Positions 35,222 to 44,100 of a DNA stretch of 64,000 bases are shown in pieces. This DNA comes from Labilithrix sp. (GTDB taxonomy: Bacteria > Myxococcota_A > Polyangia > Polyangiales > Polyangiaceae), in the NCBI GenBank assembly GCA_019637175.1, contig JAHBWD010000002.1:62001-126000 (forward strand), in the 5' to 3' direction. The notes under the pieces were generated by a model. That model was not told where the DNA came from. It saw only the letters and a program-made list of their open reading frames with translations, and searched no databases. Positions within the stretch are counted from its first letter, which is position 1. Each line of letters starts with the position of its first letter. A program made the position numbers and the translations under genes.

Positions 35222-37951
35222 ATGCAGTGCCCGAGTCGTTGTCGTGGAGCGAGCTTCGTCGAGTATCTCGTCGTCATCGGCGCCGCGCTCGCCTTCGTCG
35301 TCGCGGCCGCCGCGGTCTATCGCACGTCGTTCGGCCAAGGCGCCGTGTGCCTCGCCGCCAAGATTGTGGGGCAAGGTGGGAGCGCCTGCATGGCCGACGC
35401 TCCGAAGACCGTGGCCGCCGCGAGCACGATGACCGACGTGAACGGGACCGCCGGCGGCGTCTGCGACTCATCGGGCAAGTGCACGAACGGCGCGTGCTTC
35501 ACCGCCGAGACGCTCGTGGCGACGCCCGACGGCGCGCGGCCGATCGCGTCGATCGCCGCAGGCGATCTCGTCGTCGCCAAGGACTTCGAGAGCGGAGAGA
35601 TCGCGCCGAGGCGCGTGCTCGCCACCAAGGTGACGCTCGACAAACCCTCGCTCCGGCTCGAGCTTCGCACCGGAGAGATCCTCAACGTCACCGACAACCA
35701 CCCGTTCTGGCGCGAAGACCACGGGTGGACCGCCGCGGGTGATCTCGCGCCCGGCGATCGGATCGCCACGCCGAGCGGCGCGGCCGTCGTCGCGTCGCTC
35801 GCCCAGCGCGCCGCGATCGAGCCCGTCTACAACATCGAGGTCGAAGGCGCGCACACGTACTTCGTCGGCCGCGCGCAGGTGCTCGTTCACAACGACTGCG
35901 ACATCTCCGCGGCCGCGTGGGAGAAGGCCTACGGCGTACGCGAGGCCGAATTCGTCATCCGCATGGCGACCGACCTCGCCGCCGCCCAGAAGGCCTACTT
36001 CGACGCGCTGAAGGCCCCGCGCGGACCGTCGATGCACGCGCCGGGCTTCGACCCCGAGCTCGCGCGGATGCGCTCGCTCGCCGCCCAGCGCCAGAACCTC
36101 GCCACGAGCCAGTCCGACGTCGAGACGATGATGGCGCAGATCCTTCATTCGCCGAACGCCGATCCGCGCGCGAAGCGGATGATCGCGCAGGCGATCGCCG
36201 ACGGAAAGCACACGCCGGCGCCGGCGATGCCGATGTTCGACGCGCTCGCGCGGCCGTCGCTGATGATGGATGAGAAGCAGTTCTTCCAGATGCAGCGAAG
36301 CGCCTGGAGCGGCGAGGCGCTCCGGGTCGCGATGGGCCGCTACGCCGTCGCGGCCGGGACGCCGGAGATGAAGGAGAAGGCCGCCGCGCTGCTCGCGCCG
36401 ATCGGCACGTTCCACCCGAATCAGGCCTACGACGTCTTCTCGAAGAAGTTCCAGTACGTCCTCGAGCGCGCGCAGAAGTCGGAGGAGCCGTCGGTGTTCA
36501 AGGACCTCGCGCGCCTGCTCTACGCGAAGGAGCTCGGCAACGATCCGAAGTGGGCCGACAAGGTGAACAAGGATCTGCTCGAGACGAAGCTCGAACGGAT
36601 GTGGAAGGATCCCGTCGTCGTCAAGAAGCTCACCGAGCTCCACAACGAGACGATCTCCGACGTGAAGTGGTCGAACGCCTATCGAAGCCACGTCGCGATG
36701 CTCGAGTCGGAGGCCTTCCTCCTGCGCCTCCAGCTCCTTCCGGCGGCGGAGGCGAAGAAGACGCTCGAGCTCGAGATCGCGAAGGTCGCCGCGATCGACG
36801 CGCGCGAGGCGCGCTTCATCCTCGACCGCATCGTCGGGCGGCAGATCATGGCCGACTTCCACCAGCAGGCCGACGACGTGCAAGCCGACGCGCTCGGCAA
36901 GTCGATCGACCATCACATCGCCGAGCTGGCGAAGAACGACGCAGCGCTCAAAGACTTCACCAAGTACGGCGTCAAGGCGCCGGCCGACGTGCTCAAGCGC
37001 ATCGCGAGCGTGCTCAAGGCGCAGCAGGCCGCGCTCGCCGCGAACCGCACCGCCGAGGCGACGACCGCGATCGACAAGATCGTCGAAGACGCCGCGAAGG
37101 CCGGGCAGATCAGCCCCGCGCAGAAGACGGCCCTCGGCAAGGTGTTCCACCTCATCGAGAAGGGCGACAAGCACGGCGGCGTCTCCGCCGTCGCCGCGAC
37201 CGCCGGCATGATCGCGCTCGGCATCGAGGTCTACGACGGCAGCGCATTCAAGAACACCGACAAGACGCTGATGTCCGTCGCGACGCTCTCGAAGACCGTC
37301 GGCAGCGCAGACGCCTACGCCAAGCTCGGCGCGTGGGCGCTCGCGAAGAAGCTCCCGGAGAGCGGCAAGTTCTTCATGGCGCTCCGCATCGCGAAGTTCG
37401 CCGGCCCCGTCGGCGACGCGCTCACCGTCGTCGTCGACGGGCGGAGCGCGTACGTCAACTTCAGCAAGGGCAACGTGAAGGAGGCCGTGTGCGACGTGGG
37501 CGCCGCCGGGTGCGCCGTCACCACCGCGATCGCGGGCATCGCGATCGCCTCGGGCGCGACGGGACCCGCGGCGCCGATCGCGATGCTCGTCGGCACCGTC
37601 GGCTATCTCGGCTTCAAGGGCATCAAGTGGATGGTCACCGATCCCGACGAGATCAAGCTCCTCAAGGAGGCCGGCGTCTTCCGCGACATGTCGGGCGCCG
37701 CGCTCGCGGCGGTTCACGCGCGCGAGATCCGCAAGTACGCGGGCAGCTGCACGTCCGATCGCCGCCACTGCCCGGGGCCCATCGGCGAAGAGGCGCGGCG
37801 CATCCTCGACGGCGACAAACGCGGGCTGCCCCCGCTCGATCTCCTCGAGAACAAGCAGTGGCAGTGGGAGGCATCGGTCATCGCGGTGAAGGGCGCGAAG
37901 TTCTACAAAGACCACGGCGCGCCGCCGGGCTCGTGCAAAAACTGTCACTAG
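35222..37951 (+). CDS. Prepilin-signal / Hint-domain protein with long unknown C-terminus
   Basis: A 909-residue protein. Residues 1-35 look like a Flp/TadE-type class III prepilin signal: G9 then ASFVEYLVVIGAALAFVV, with Glu at mature +5. A Cys-containing spacer follows. Residues 92-225 are a complete pretoxin-type Hint domain: block A CFTAETLVATPDG (C92), block B VTDNHPFW (T157, H160), GWTAAGDLAPGDRI, and the terminus VYNIEVEGAHTYFV then VLVHND (H223-N224). All self-cleavage residues are present. The remaining 685 residues are mostly helical, with hydrophobic glycine-zipper segments near 760-800, CTSDRRHC, and a terminal CKNCH (a CXXCH). No toxin family is recognised. Release of the C-terminal part by Hint cleavage is the inferred mechanism. 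Confidence 0.85.
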   Translation: MQCPSRCRGASFVEYLVVIGAALAFVVAAAAVYRTSFGQGAVCLAAKIVGQGGSACMADAPKTVAAASTMTDVNGTAGGVCDSSGKCTNGACFTAETLVATPDGARPIASIAAGDLVVAKDFESGEIAPRRVLATKVTLDKPSLRLELRTGEILNVTDNHPFWREDHGWTAAGDLAPGDRIATPSGAAVVASLAQRAAIEPVYNIEVEGAHTYFVGRAQVLVHNDCDISAAAWEKAYGVREAEFVIRMATDLAAAQKAYFDALKAPRGPSMHAPGFDPELARMRSLAAQRQNLATSQSDVETMMAQILHSPNADPRAKRMIAQAIADGKHTPAPAMPMFDALARPSLMMDEKQFFQMQRSAWSGEALRVAMGRYAVAAGTPEMKEKAAALLAPIGTFHPNQAYDVFSKKFQYVLERAQKSEEPSVFKDLARLLYAKELGNDPKWADKVNKDLLETKLERMWKDPVVVKKLTELHNETISDVKWSNAYRSHVAMLESEAFLLRLQLLPAAEAKKTLELEIAKVAAIDAREARFILDRIVGRQIMADFHQQADDVQADALGKSIDHHIAELAKNDAALKDFTKYGVKAPADVLKRIASVLKAQQAALAANRTAEATTAIDKIVEDAAKAGQISPAQKTALGKVFHLIEKGDKHGGVSAVAATAGMIALGIEVYDGSAFKNTDKTLMSVATLSKTVGSADAYAKLGAWALAKKLPESGKFFMALRIAKFAGPVGDALTVVVDGRSAYVNFSKGNVKEAVCDVGAAGCAVTTAIAGIAIASGATGPAAPIAMLVGTVGYLGFKGIKWMVTDPDEIKLLKEAGVFRDMSGAALAAVHAREIRKYAGSCTSDRRHCPGPIGEEARRILDGDKRGLPPLDLLENKQWQWEASVIAVKGAKFYKDHGAPPGSCKNCH

Positions 37952-38127
37952 CGCGAAGCGTCGGGCGCGAGCGGGCTCCGCGGATCGAGCACGCCGAACC
38001 CTCGCGGCGGTCCCACGTACGCCGTCGTCGCGGGCGTCGCGAGCGGAACGCCCGCCGACACGGAGGTCGGCGCGCTCGGGACGCTCTCGGCGCAGCCGAC
38101 GGCGATCGCGATCGCGATGACGATCAC
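37948..38127 (-). CDS. Small predicted lipoprotein, 59 residues
   Basis: From the GTG at 38127 the product begins VIVIAIAIAVGCAESVPSAP, a hydrophobic stretch ending in an AVGC lipobox, followed by a short Pro/Ser/Ala tail. The frame continues upstream to an ATG at 38241, which would bury the signal. Its stop codon overlaps the stop of the Hint-protein gene (shared CTAG), so the two are exactly convergent. It is small and unconserved in appearance. If the Hint protein is a toxin, this is the nearest gene, but nothing in it resembles an immunity protein. Confidence 0.4.
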   Translation of the reverse strand: MIVIAIAIAVGCAESVPSAPTSVSAGVPLATPATTAYVGPPRGFGVLDPRSPLAPDASR

Positions 38128-38158
38128 ACCGGACGCGCCGGCAAGAGCTCCCCCCTCA

Positions 38159-38188
38159 TGGTCCTCGAGCCAGGATCGCGAACCTGCG
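38159..38188 (-). other. tRNA 3'-end-like fragment
   Basis: On the minus strand this reads as a T-arm-like CAGGTTCGCGATCCTG followed by GCTCGAGGACCA, ending in CCA. The loop is one base too long and no matching 5' acceptor strand (CCTCGAG) is found about 75 bases away, so it is not an intact tRNA. It may be a tRNA remnant or the residue of an integration site beside the Hint gene, or coincidence. Confidence 0.22.
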
Positions 38189-38192
38189 CCCG

Positions 38193-38216
38193 TTGCGCCA
38201 GCGCGCCAGCGAAAGT
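38193..38216. repeat. Copy of the TTGCGCCAGCGC repeat family
   Basis: TTGCGCCAGCGC is followed by an overlapping GCGCCAGCGAAAGT, the same core as the palindromes in the 18.14-18.37 kb cluster. Like that cluster it lies in non-coding DNA. The 38128-38366 stretch otherwise shows only the tRNA-like fragment and no convincing gene. Confidence 0.4.
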
Positions 38217-38366
38217 TGCCCCACGTCGCCGCAGCTCGCAAGTAGCTGAAATGCCACTAGCCGCGGGGGCGGCGGCGGACGAGCTCGAGCGTTCCGGGCG
38301 TTCCGAGCGCAGGGCCGAAGCCGCCAACTCGTTGCCTGTTCGCGACGTCTGTTACGCTGAAGCACG

Positions 38367-39770
38367 ATGGCCGAAGCGCAAACCGTCGCCCCGAACGCCC
38401 TCCGAGTCGCCGCCGTTTGGGGAACGACGGTCGTCGCTCTCAAGACGCTCGATCGCGGCGAGTCGTTCACGCTCGGCGACGGCGAGGGCGCCGAGCTTCC
38501 GATTCCCGACGGGATCGAGATGGCGGCCGCGCCGCTCCGCGGGGGACCGGGCGGATGGGAGCTCGACGCGCGCGGCTCGGTCGGCGGCCTCCTCACGCTG
38601 CGCGGCCGCGCGGAGGATCCGGTCGCGATCGCGCGCGCGGGCGCGCCGGTGCCGATCATGCCCGGCGACTACGGGCTCATCCAGTACGGACAGTTCGCGA
38701 TCTTCTTCCAGTACACCGCCAAGCCGATCGTCATGTCGTCGGTGCGCGGGCCCGAGGTGCTCACGCTGCTCGCGCTCTTCTGCAGCGCGATCCTCCACCT
38801 CGGTCTGCTCGGCCTCGTGCGCACGCTCATGACGCCGCCTCCGCTCGCCAAGCCCCTCGAGCTCACGAACCCCGAGGAGTACGCGGCGCGCTTCGGCCTG
38901 AAGCGCGCCGTCATCGAGCCTCCGCCGCCGACGGTCGCGCAAGGCGACGACAAGGGCAGCGGCGGCGTGAAGGATCCGGGCGCCCAAGACAAGAAGGATC
39001 AGGGCGGCGGCCGGAAGATCAAGGGCGCCGAAGGCAAGATGGGGATGAACGACAAGGCCGACAAGACGCAGCTCACCGGCGAGATCAAGCCGACGACGCA
39101 CTACGGCGGCCTCAGCGAAGTCCTCGAAGGCGACACAGGCAAGGAGATCCAGAACACGCTCAAGTCGATCAACACCGTGTCCGCGGCGCTCTCCGGTCTC
39201 AACTCGAGCACCGTCGTGCTCGGCAACGGACCGGGCACCGGCCTCAAGGGCGCGGGCGGAGGAGGCGGCGGCACCGGCGCGGGCGTCCCGTTCGGATCGG
39301 GCACGCTCGACACCGGCTTCGGCGCAGGCGCGGGCGGCGGGTTCGGCGGCGGCGCGGGCGGACCGGGCGGCCGAGGTCGCGGCGGCGGCGGACCGGGCGG
39401 CGCCGGTGGAGGAGGAGGAGCCGGCGGACCGGGCGAAGCGAAGGTCAACGTCGGCGCGGGCCAGGCCGCCGCGCGCGGCGGCCTCACGCAGGAGCAAGTG
39501 CGCCGCGTCGTGATGGCGCATCTCGGCGCGGTGCGCGCCTGCTACGAGAGCGAAGCGCAGCGCAACCCGTCGCTCAAGGGCGGCGTCACCGTCGCGTGGC
39601 AGATCGATCCGGGCGGCAGCGTGACGAGCGCCTCGCTCGCCGGCAGCACGCTCTCGAACCCGCGCGTCGAGGGCTGCGTCGTGCGGCAAGTGAAGGGCTG
39701 GCGCTTTCCTTCGAGCGAGACCGCCACGACCGTCGCGGGCTTTCCGTTCAAGTTCGGCGTCGGTGGCTAG
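38367..39770 (+). CDS. gltG: GltG/PglI-like protein with AgmX/PglI C-terminal domain
   Basis: A 467-residue protein of the motility-machinery type. The cytoplasmic N-terminal domain (residues of about 10-120) is beta-rich and could be a degenerate FHA-like module (ESFTLGDGEGAELPIPDG). One membrane helix, VLTLLALFCSAILHLGLLGL, lies at about 130-150. A periplasmic Lys/Gly/Pro-rich spacer becomes nearly pure glycine at about 285-355. The C-terminal 95 residues are the AgmX/PglI ('myxo_SS_tail') domain: EQVRRVVMAHLGAVRACYES, LKGGVTVAWQIDPGGSV, VEGCVVRQVKGWRFP and FPFKF, with two cysteines. In Myxococcus GltG/PglI and GltJ/AgmX link the inner-membrane motor to the periplasmic complex. This single-anchor form fits GltG better. 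Confidence 0.8.
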   Translation: MAEAQTVAPNALRVAAVWGTTVVALKTLDRGESFTLGDGEGAELPIPDGIEMAAAPLRGGPGGWELDARGSVGGLLTLRGRAEDPVAIARAGAPVPIMPGDYGLIQYGQFAIFFQYTAKPIVMSSVRGPEVLTLLALFCSAILHLGLLGLVRTLMTPPPLAKPLELTNPEEYAARFGLKRAVIEPPPPTVAQGDDKGSGGVKDPGAQDKKDQGGGRKIKGAEGKMGMNDKADKTQLTGEIKPTTHYGGLSEVLEGDTGKEIQNTLKSINTVSAALSGLNSSTVVLGNGPGTGLKGAGGGGGGTGAGVPFGSGTLDTGFGAGAGGGFGGGAGGPGGRGRGGGGPGGAGGGGGAGGPGEAKVNVGAGQAAARGGLTQEQVRRVVMAHLGAVRACYESEAQRNPSLKGGVTVAWQIDPGGSVTSASLAGSTLSNPRVEGCVVRQVKGWRFPSSETATTVAGFPFKFGVGG

Positions 39771-39825
39771 CTGATCGTTGGCGCGCGGACGGTCTTCGCG
39801 TTGTGTTTTGCAACGATTCGATGAT

Positions 39826-39841
39826 AGTTTGACCTCAAACT
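39826..39841. promoter_or_regulatory. Palindromic operator candidate before the metal-efflux operon
   Basis: AGTTTGA-CC-TCAAACT is a perfect inverted repeat with 7-base arms, 43 bases before the adaptor start and inside the only AT-rich stretch nearby. A TTGTGT (39801-39806) and TAGTTT (39825-39830) pair could be -35 and -10 elements with an 18-base spacer, so a repressor bound here would block the -10 region. A metal-sensing regulator is a reasonable guess; none is encoded next to it. Confidence 0.5.
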
Positions 39842-39883
39842 AATTTTCGGCGGCCGTTCCATGGCATGATGGAGCCGCTTCGC

Positions 39884-41032
39884 ATGTCCCTGACGCGTTC
39901 GACGCTCGGCTTCGCGATCCTGCTCACCCTCGCCGGGTGTCCGGAGTCGCGCGTGACCGCGGCGCAAGACTCGAGCGCGGCGCGCCCCGCGGGGCCCAAG
40001 ACGGTGAAGTTCGATCCGAAGGCGCTCGATCGCCTCGGCATCAAGGTCGAGCCCGCGGGCCTGCAAACGGGCGCGCTCGATCTCGAGGTGCCCGGCTCGC
40101 TCGAGTACAACCTCGACAAGTACGCCGAGGTGGGAACGCTGGTCGACGGGCGCGTCACCGCGATCAACGTGAAGCCCGGCGACAAGGTGAAGAAGGGTCA
40201 GGTCCTCGCGACGATCGTCGTCCCCTCGATCGCCGCGGCGCAAGCGGAGTACCTCGCCGCAGAGGCCTCGGCGAAGATCGCGCAAGACAACGCCTCACGC
40301 GAAGCGGCCCTGCTCGACAAGCAGCTCACGACGGCGCGCGAAGCCGAGATCGCCAAGGGCGAAGCGCTCAAGACCGAAGCGGAGCTCGGCGCCGCGAAGG
40401 CGAAGCTCCAGGCGCTCGGCGTCGGCAGGCCGACCGGCGGCTCGCACATCACCGGCGCAGGCACGCTCCTGCTCAACGCGCCGCTCGACGGCGTCGTCGT
40501 CCGGCGCGACGCGATCCTCGGGCGATTCCTCCAGGCCAAAGAGAGCGCGTTCGTGATCGCCGATCCGCTCGATCTGCGCGCCTCGCTCAACGTCTACGAG
40601 GCCGACATCCCCTACTTTCAGGTCGGGCAGGAGGCGGAGATCTCCTTCGACGCGATGCCGGGCAAGACGGTGAAGGGCAAGATCGTCCTCATCGAGCCGC
40701 AGGTCGGCAAGGCGAGCCGCTCGGCGCGCGCGTTCATCGACGTCCCCAACGCCGACGGCTCGCTCCGCCCCGGCATGTTCCTCCGCGCGAGCCTCCGCCT
40801 CCCCGAGAGCGCGGGCAACGGCCGCCTCCTCGTCCCCGCGCCTTCGGTCCAGCCGATCGGCGACGACGACGTCGTCTTCGTCGAGATCTCCCCGGGCGTG
40901 TTCGAGGTCCGCAAGGTCGCCGTAGCGCGGCGCACGACCCAGGTCGCCGAGATCCGCGAGGGCCTCCAGCACGGCGAGCGCATCGCCGTCGACGGCGCGT
41001 TCATCCTCCGCGGTGAAGTGACGAAGCAATGA
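39884..41032 (+). CDS. RND efflux periplasmic adaptor lipoprotein (CusB/CzcB type)
   Basis: A 382-residue membrane-fusion protein: lipoprotein signal MSLTRSTLGFAILLTLAGCP (LAGC lipobox). It has the barrel-sandwich/lipoyl halves GRVTAINVKPGDKVKKGQVL and LLNAPLDGVVVRRDAILGRF, a short helical hairpin rich in Ala/Glu/Lys between them, the beta-barrel domain (EADIPYFQVGQEAEISFDAM) and a membrane-proximal domain. It carries substrate from the periplasm to the tripartite pump and stabilises the complex. An ATG 18 bases upstream is possible but would precede the signal. The pump gene follows after three tandem repeats. Confidence 0.9.
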   Translation: MSLTRSTLGFAILLTLAGCPESRVTAAQDSSAARPAGPKTVKFDPKALDRLGIKVEPAGLQTGALDLEVPGSLEYNLDKYAEVGTLVDGRVTAINVKPGDKVKKGQVLATIVVPSIAAAQAEYLAAEASAKIAQDNASREAALLDKQLTTAREAEIAKGEALKTEAELGAAKAKLQALGVGRPTGGSHITGAGTLLLNAPLDGVVVRRDAILGRFLQAKESAFVIADPLDLRASLNVYEADIPYFQVGQEAEISFDAMPGKTVKGKIVLIEPQVGKASRSARAFIDVPNADGSLRPGMFLRASLRLPESAGNGRLLVPAPSVQPIGDDDVVFVEISPGVFEVRKVAVARRTTQVAEIREGLQHGERIAVDGAFILRGEVTKQ

Positions 41033-41170
41033 GGATCCGCCGAAGGCGTGTCCGACGGCCCGAAGGGGCGGGCGAGTGAGGATCCGCCGAAGGCGTGTCC
41101 GACGGCCCGAAGGGGCGGGCGAGTGAGGATCCGCCGAAGGCGTGTCCGACGGCCCGAAGGGGCGGTCGAG
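41030..41170 (+). repeat. Three tandem 47-bp repeats between adaptor and pump genes
   Basis: Units start at 41030, 41077 and 41124, each TGAGGATCCGCCGAAGGCGT, then GTCCGACGGCCCGAAGGGGC, then GGGCGAG. The copies are identical apart from one base in the last (GGTCGAG). The first unit begins with the adaptor stop codon and the last ends at the GTG start of the pump gene. Each unit contains small hairpins (CGCC-GAA-GGCG). Without the repeats the two genes would overlap by the usual GTGA, so the array looks like a local duplication of the junction. Confidence 0.95.
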
Positions 41171-44100
41171 TGAAGGCGCTCGTCCTCTGGGCGGCGAAGA
41201 ACGCCTTCGTCGCGCTGATGATCTGCATGGGCATCATCGCGACCGGCGCGTGGGCCGCGAAGAACCTCGCCATCGACGCGGTGCCCGACGTCACCAACAT
41301 CCAGGTGCAGGTCGTCACCCGCGCGTCGGCGCTCTCGGCCACCGAGGTCGAATCGCAGATCACCCAGCCGATCGAGCGCGGCATGGCGGGCGTGCCCGGC
41401 CTCGTGCTCACGCGCAGCATCAGCAAGCTCGGCATCTCGATCGTCACGTTGATCTTCGACGACAGCTCCGACGTCTACTTCGCGCGGCAGCTCGTCAACG
41501 AGCGCCTCGTCCAGGTCCGCGAGTTCATTCCGCCGAGCATCGGAAAGCCCGAGCTCGGGCCGATCACCACCGCGCTCGGCGAGATCTACATGTTCGAGCT
41601 GCGTGGCGAGGGCCGCTCGCCCGAAGAGCTGCGCACGATCGTCGAGTGGCAGATCACGCCGAAGATGCGTCAGGTGCCGGGCGTCATCGAGGTCGTCGGC
41701 TTCGGCGGCGCGCTCAAGCAGTACCGCGTCACGCTCGATCCCGCGCGCCTCGCGGCGCACGGCGTCTCGTTCGAGATGGTGCGCGAGGCGATCGAGAAAG
41801 ACAACCGCGTGGGCGGCGGCGGCTACGTCGAGTCGGCGGGCGAGCAGATCGTCCTCCGCGGCGACGCGCGCTTCAAGGGCATCGAAGACATCGAGGCCAC
41901 GGTCGTGCGCACCGACGACTCCGGCATCCCGATCCGCATCGGGCAGCTCGGCGAGGTCGACACCGGCCCCGCGCTCCGCCAGGGCGCGATGACGCGCGAC
42001 GGCCGCGGCGAGATCGTCGGCGGCAGCATCCTGATGCTCAAGGGGCGCAACAGCCGCGAGGTCGTCGCCAGCGTGAAGGCGGCGATCGCCGAGCTCACGC
42101 CGTTCCTCCCCGCCGGCGTGCACATGGAGCCGTACTACGACCGCGCCGAGTTCATCGATCGCGTCCTCGGGACCATCGCGCGGAACCTGAGCGAAGGCGC
42201 GATCATCGTCGTCGTCTGCCTCTTGCTCACCCTGGGGAGCCTCCGCGCGGGCCTCCTCGTCGCCGGCGCGATCCCCTTCGCGATGCTCGTCGGCTTCATC
42301 GGCCTCAACGCCATCGGCTACACGGGCAACGTCATGAGCCTCGGCGCGATCGACTTCGGGATCGTCGTCGAGGGCGCCGTGCTCACCGTCGAGCACGCGA
42401 TGACCGCGTGCAGCTCCGTCGCCGACCGACACCGGCGAAGGCGCGCGATCACGCACGCGATGGCCGACGTCGCCAAGCCGGCGGTCTTCAGCGTCGTCAT
42501 CACGATCCTCGTGTTCTTGCCGCTCGTCACCCTCGAAGACGTCGAGGGCAAGATGTTCCGCCCCGTCGTCATCTCGCTCTGTTTCATGCTCGCGGGCGCG
42601 CTCTTCTACGCGCTCGTGCTCGTCCCCGCGGTCGCGCCGCGCTTCCTCAAGGGATCGAACGACGGGCGCGAGCCCTGGCTGATCCGCAGGGCGCGCGCGG
42701 CCTACGCGCCCGCGCTCGACCTCGTGCTCCGCCGGCCTTGGGCGTCGATCGGCGCGGCCGCCACGCTCACCTTGGCCCTCCTCGCGACGGGCGCGAACAT
42801 GGGCGCCGAGTTCCTCCCGCGCATCTTCGAGGGCGCGTACGCCCTCGACACACTCCGCCCCCCCAGCACGTCGGTCGGGCAGGCCATCGCGCTGTCGAAG
42901 GAAGCCGAGCAGACCCTGAAGGAAGCGCCCGAGGTCGAGACGGTCGTGAGCCGCATCGGTCGCCCCGAAGGCGCCGTCGACTTCGCCGGCCCGGAGTCGA
43001 GCGACGTGTTCGTGATCCTCAAGCCGAAGGGCAAGTGGCGCAAAGGAATGACGCCCGAGAAGCTCGCCGAGGAGCTGTCGAGCAAGCTCGAGCAACGCGT
43101 CCCGGCGACGCTCCACGCCTTCAGCCAGCCGATCGAGATGCGCGTCAACGACCTCATCGCGGGCGTGAAGGGCGACGTCGCCATCAAGATCTACGGCGAC
43201 GATCTCACCACGATGAGCGACGTGGCCGATCAGATCCGCAAGACCGTCGCGGCGATCCCCGGCGCCGCCGACACGAAGATGGAGGTCGCGACGGGGCTGC
43301 CGTCGATCCGCGTGGTGATCAACCGCGATCACGTCGGGCGCCTCGGCGTTCCGCCGGGCAGCGTGCTCGACGCGCTCGCCATGGCGCGCGCGGGCTTGCC
43401 CGTCGGCATCGTGCGCGAAGGCGAGCGCGTGTTCGACCTCACGCTGCGCATCGGCGGCGATCAGGTCGACGACGAGCGCGACCTCGGGCGCCTCCCGCTC
43501 ATGACGCCGAACGGCAACCTCGTGCCGCTCTCGATGGTCGCCGACGTCAAGCTCGAGAACACCGTGGTGATGGTCGGCCGCGAGCAGAACAAGCGACGCC
43601 TCATCGTCCAGGCGAACGTCCGCGGGCGCGACATGGTCGGCTTCGTCAAAGAGGCGCAGCAGAAGGTCGCCAAGCTCGACCTGCCCAAGTCGGTCGAGAT
43701 CGTGTGGGGCGGCCAGTTCCAGAACTTCAACCGCGCCAAAGATCGCCTGATGCTCCTCGTGCCCGTCGCCATCGGGGCCATCGCGCTCATGCTCGTCTTC
43801 ATGTTCCGGAGCTTCCGCTACATGATCATCACCGTGCTGAACCTGCCGTTCGCCGTGGCGGGCGGCGTGCTCGCGCTCACGCTGCGCGGGCTCCCGTTCA
43901 GCATCCCGGCGGGCGTCGGCTTCATCGCGCTCTGCGGCGTCGCCGTCATGACCGGCATCGTGATGACGGAGAGCCTCATCAACACCCCGCGCGGCCCCGA
44001 CGTCGAAGGCCGCGTACGCAAGGCCGTCCTCGCCGCGTTCCGCGCGCCGATCAGCACGGCGCTCGTCGCCGCCATCGGGTTCATTCCCGCGGCCACGGCG

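Noticed and set aside
35222..37951. Interpretation of the Hint domain as a protein-splicing intein
   Set aside because: No conserved host protein flanks it; the N-part is a short pilin-like leader and the domain end (VLVHND) is of pretoxin-Hint type, so C-terminal release fits better than splicing.
38150..38240. Intact tRNA gene on the minus strand
   Set aside because: The T-loop has one base too many, no paired acceptor 5' strand exists at the right distance and no anticodon arm can be drawn.
37948..38241. Longer version of the small minus-strand lipoprotein starting at ATG 38241
   Set aside because: It would place the lipobox about 50 residues inside and translate through the tRNA-like fragment and repeat.
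41030..41170. CRISPR array
   Set aside because: The 47-bp units are directly adjacent with no spacers, and no cas genes are present.
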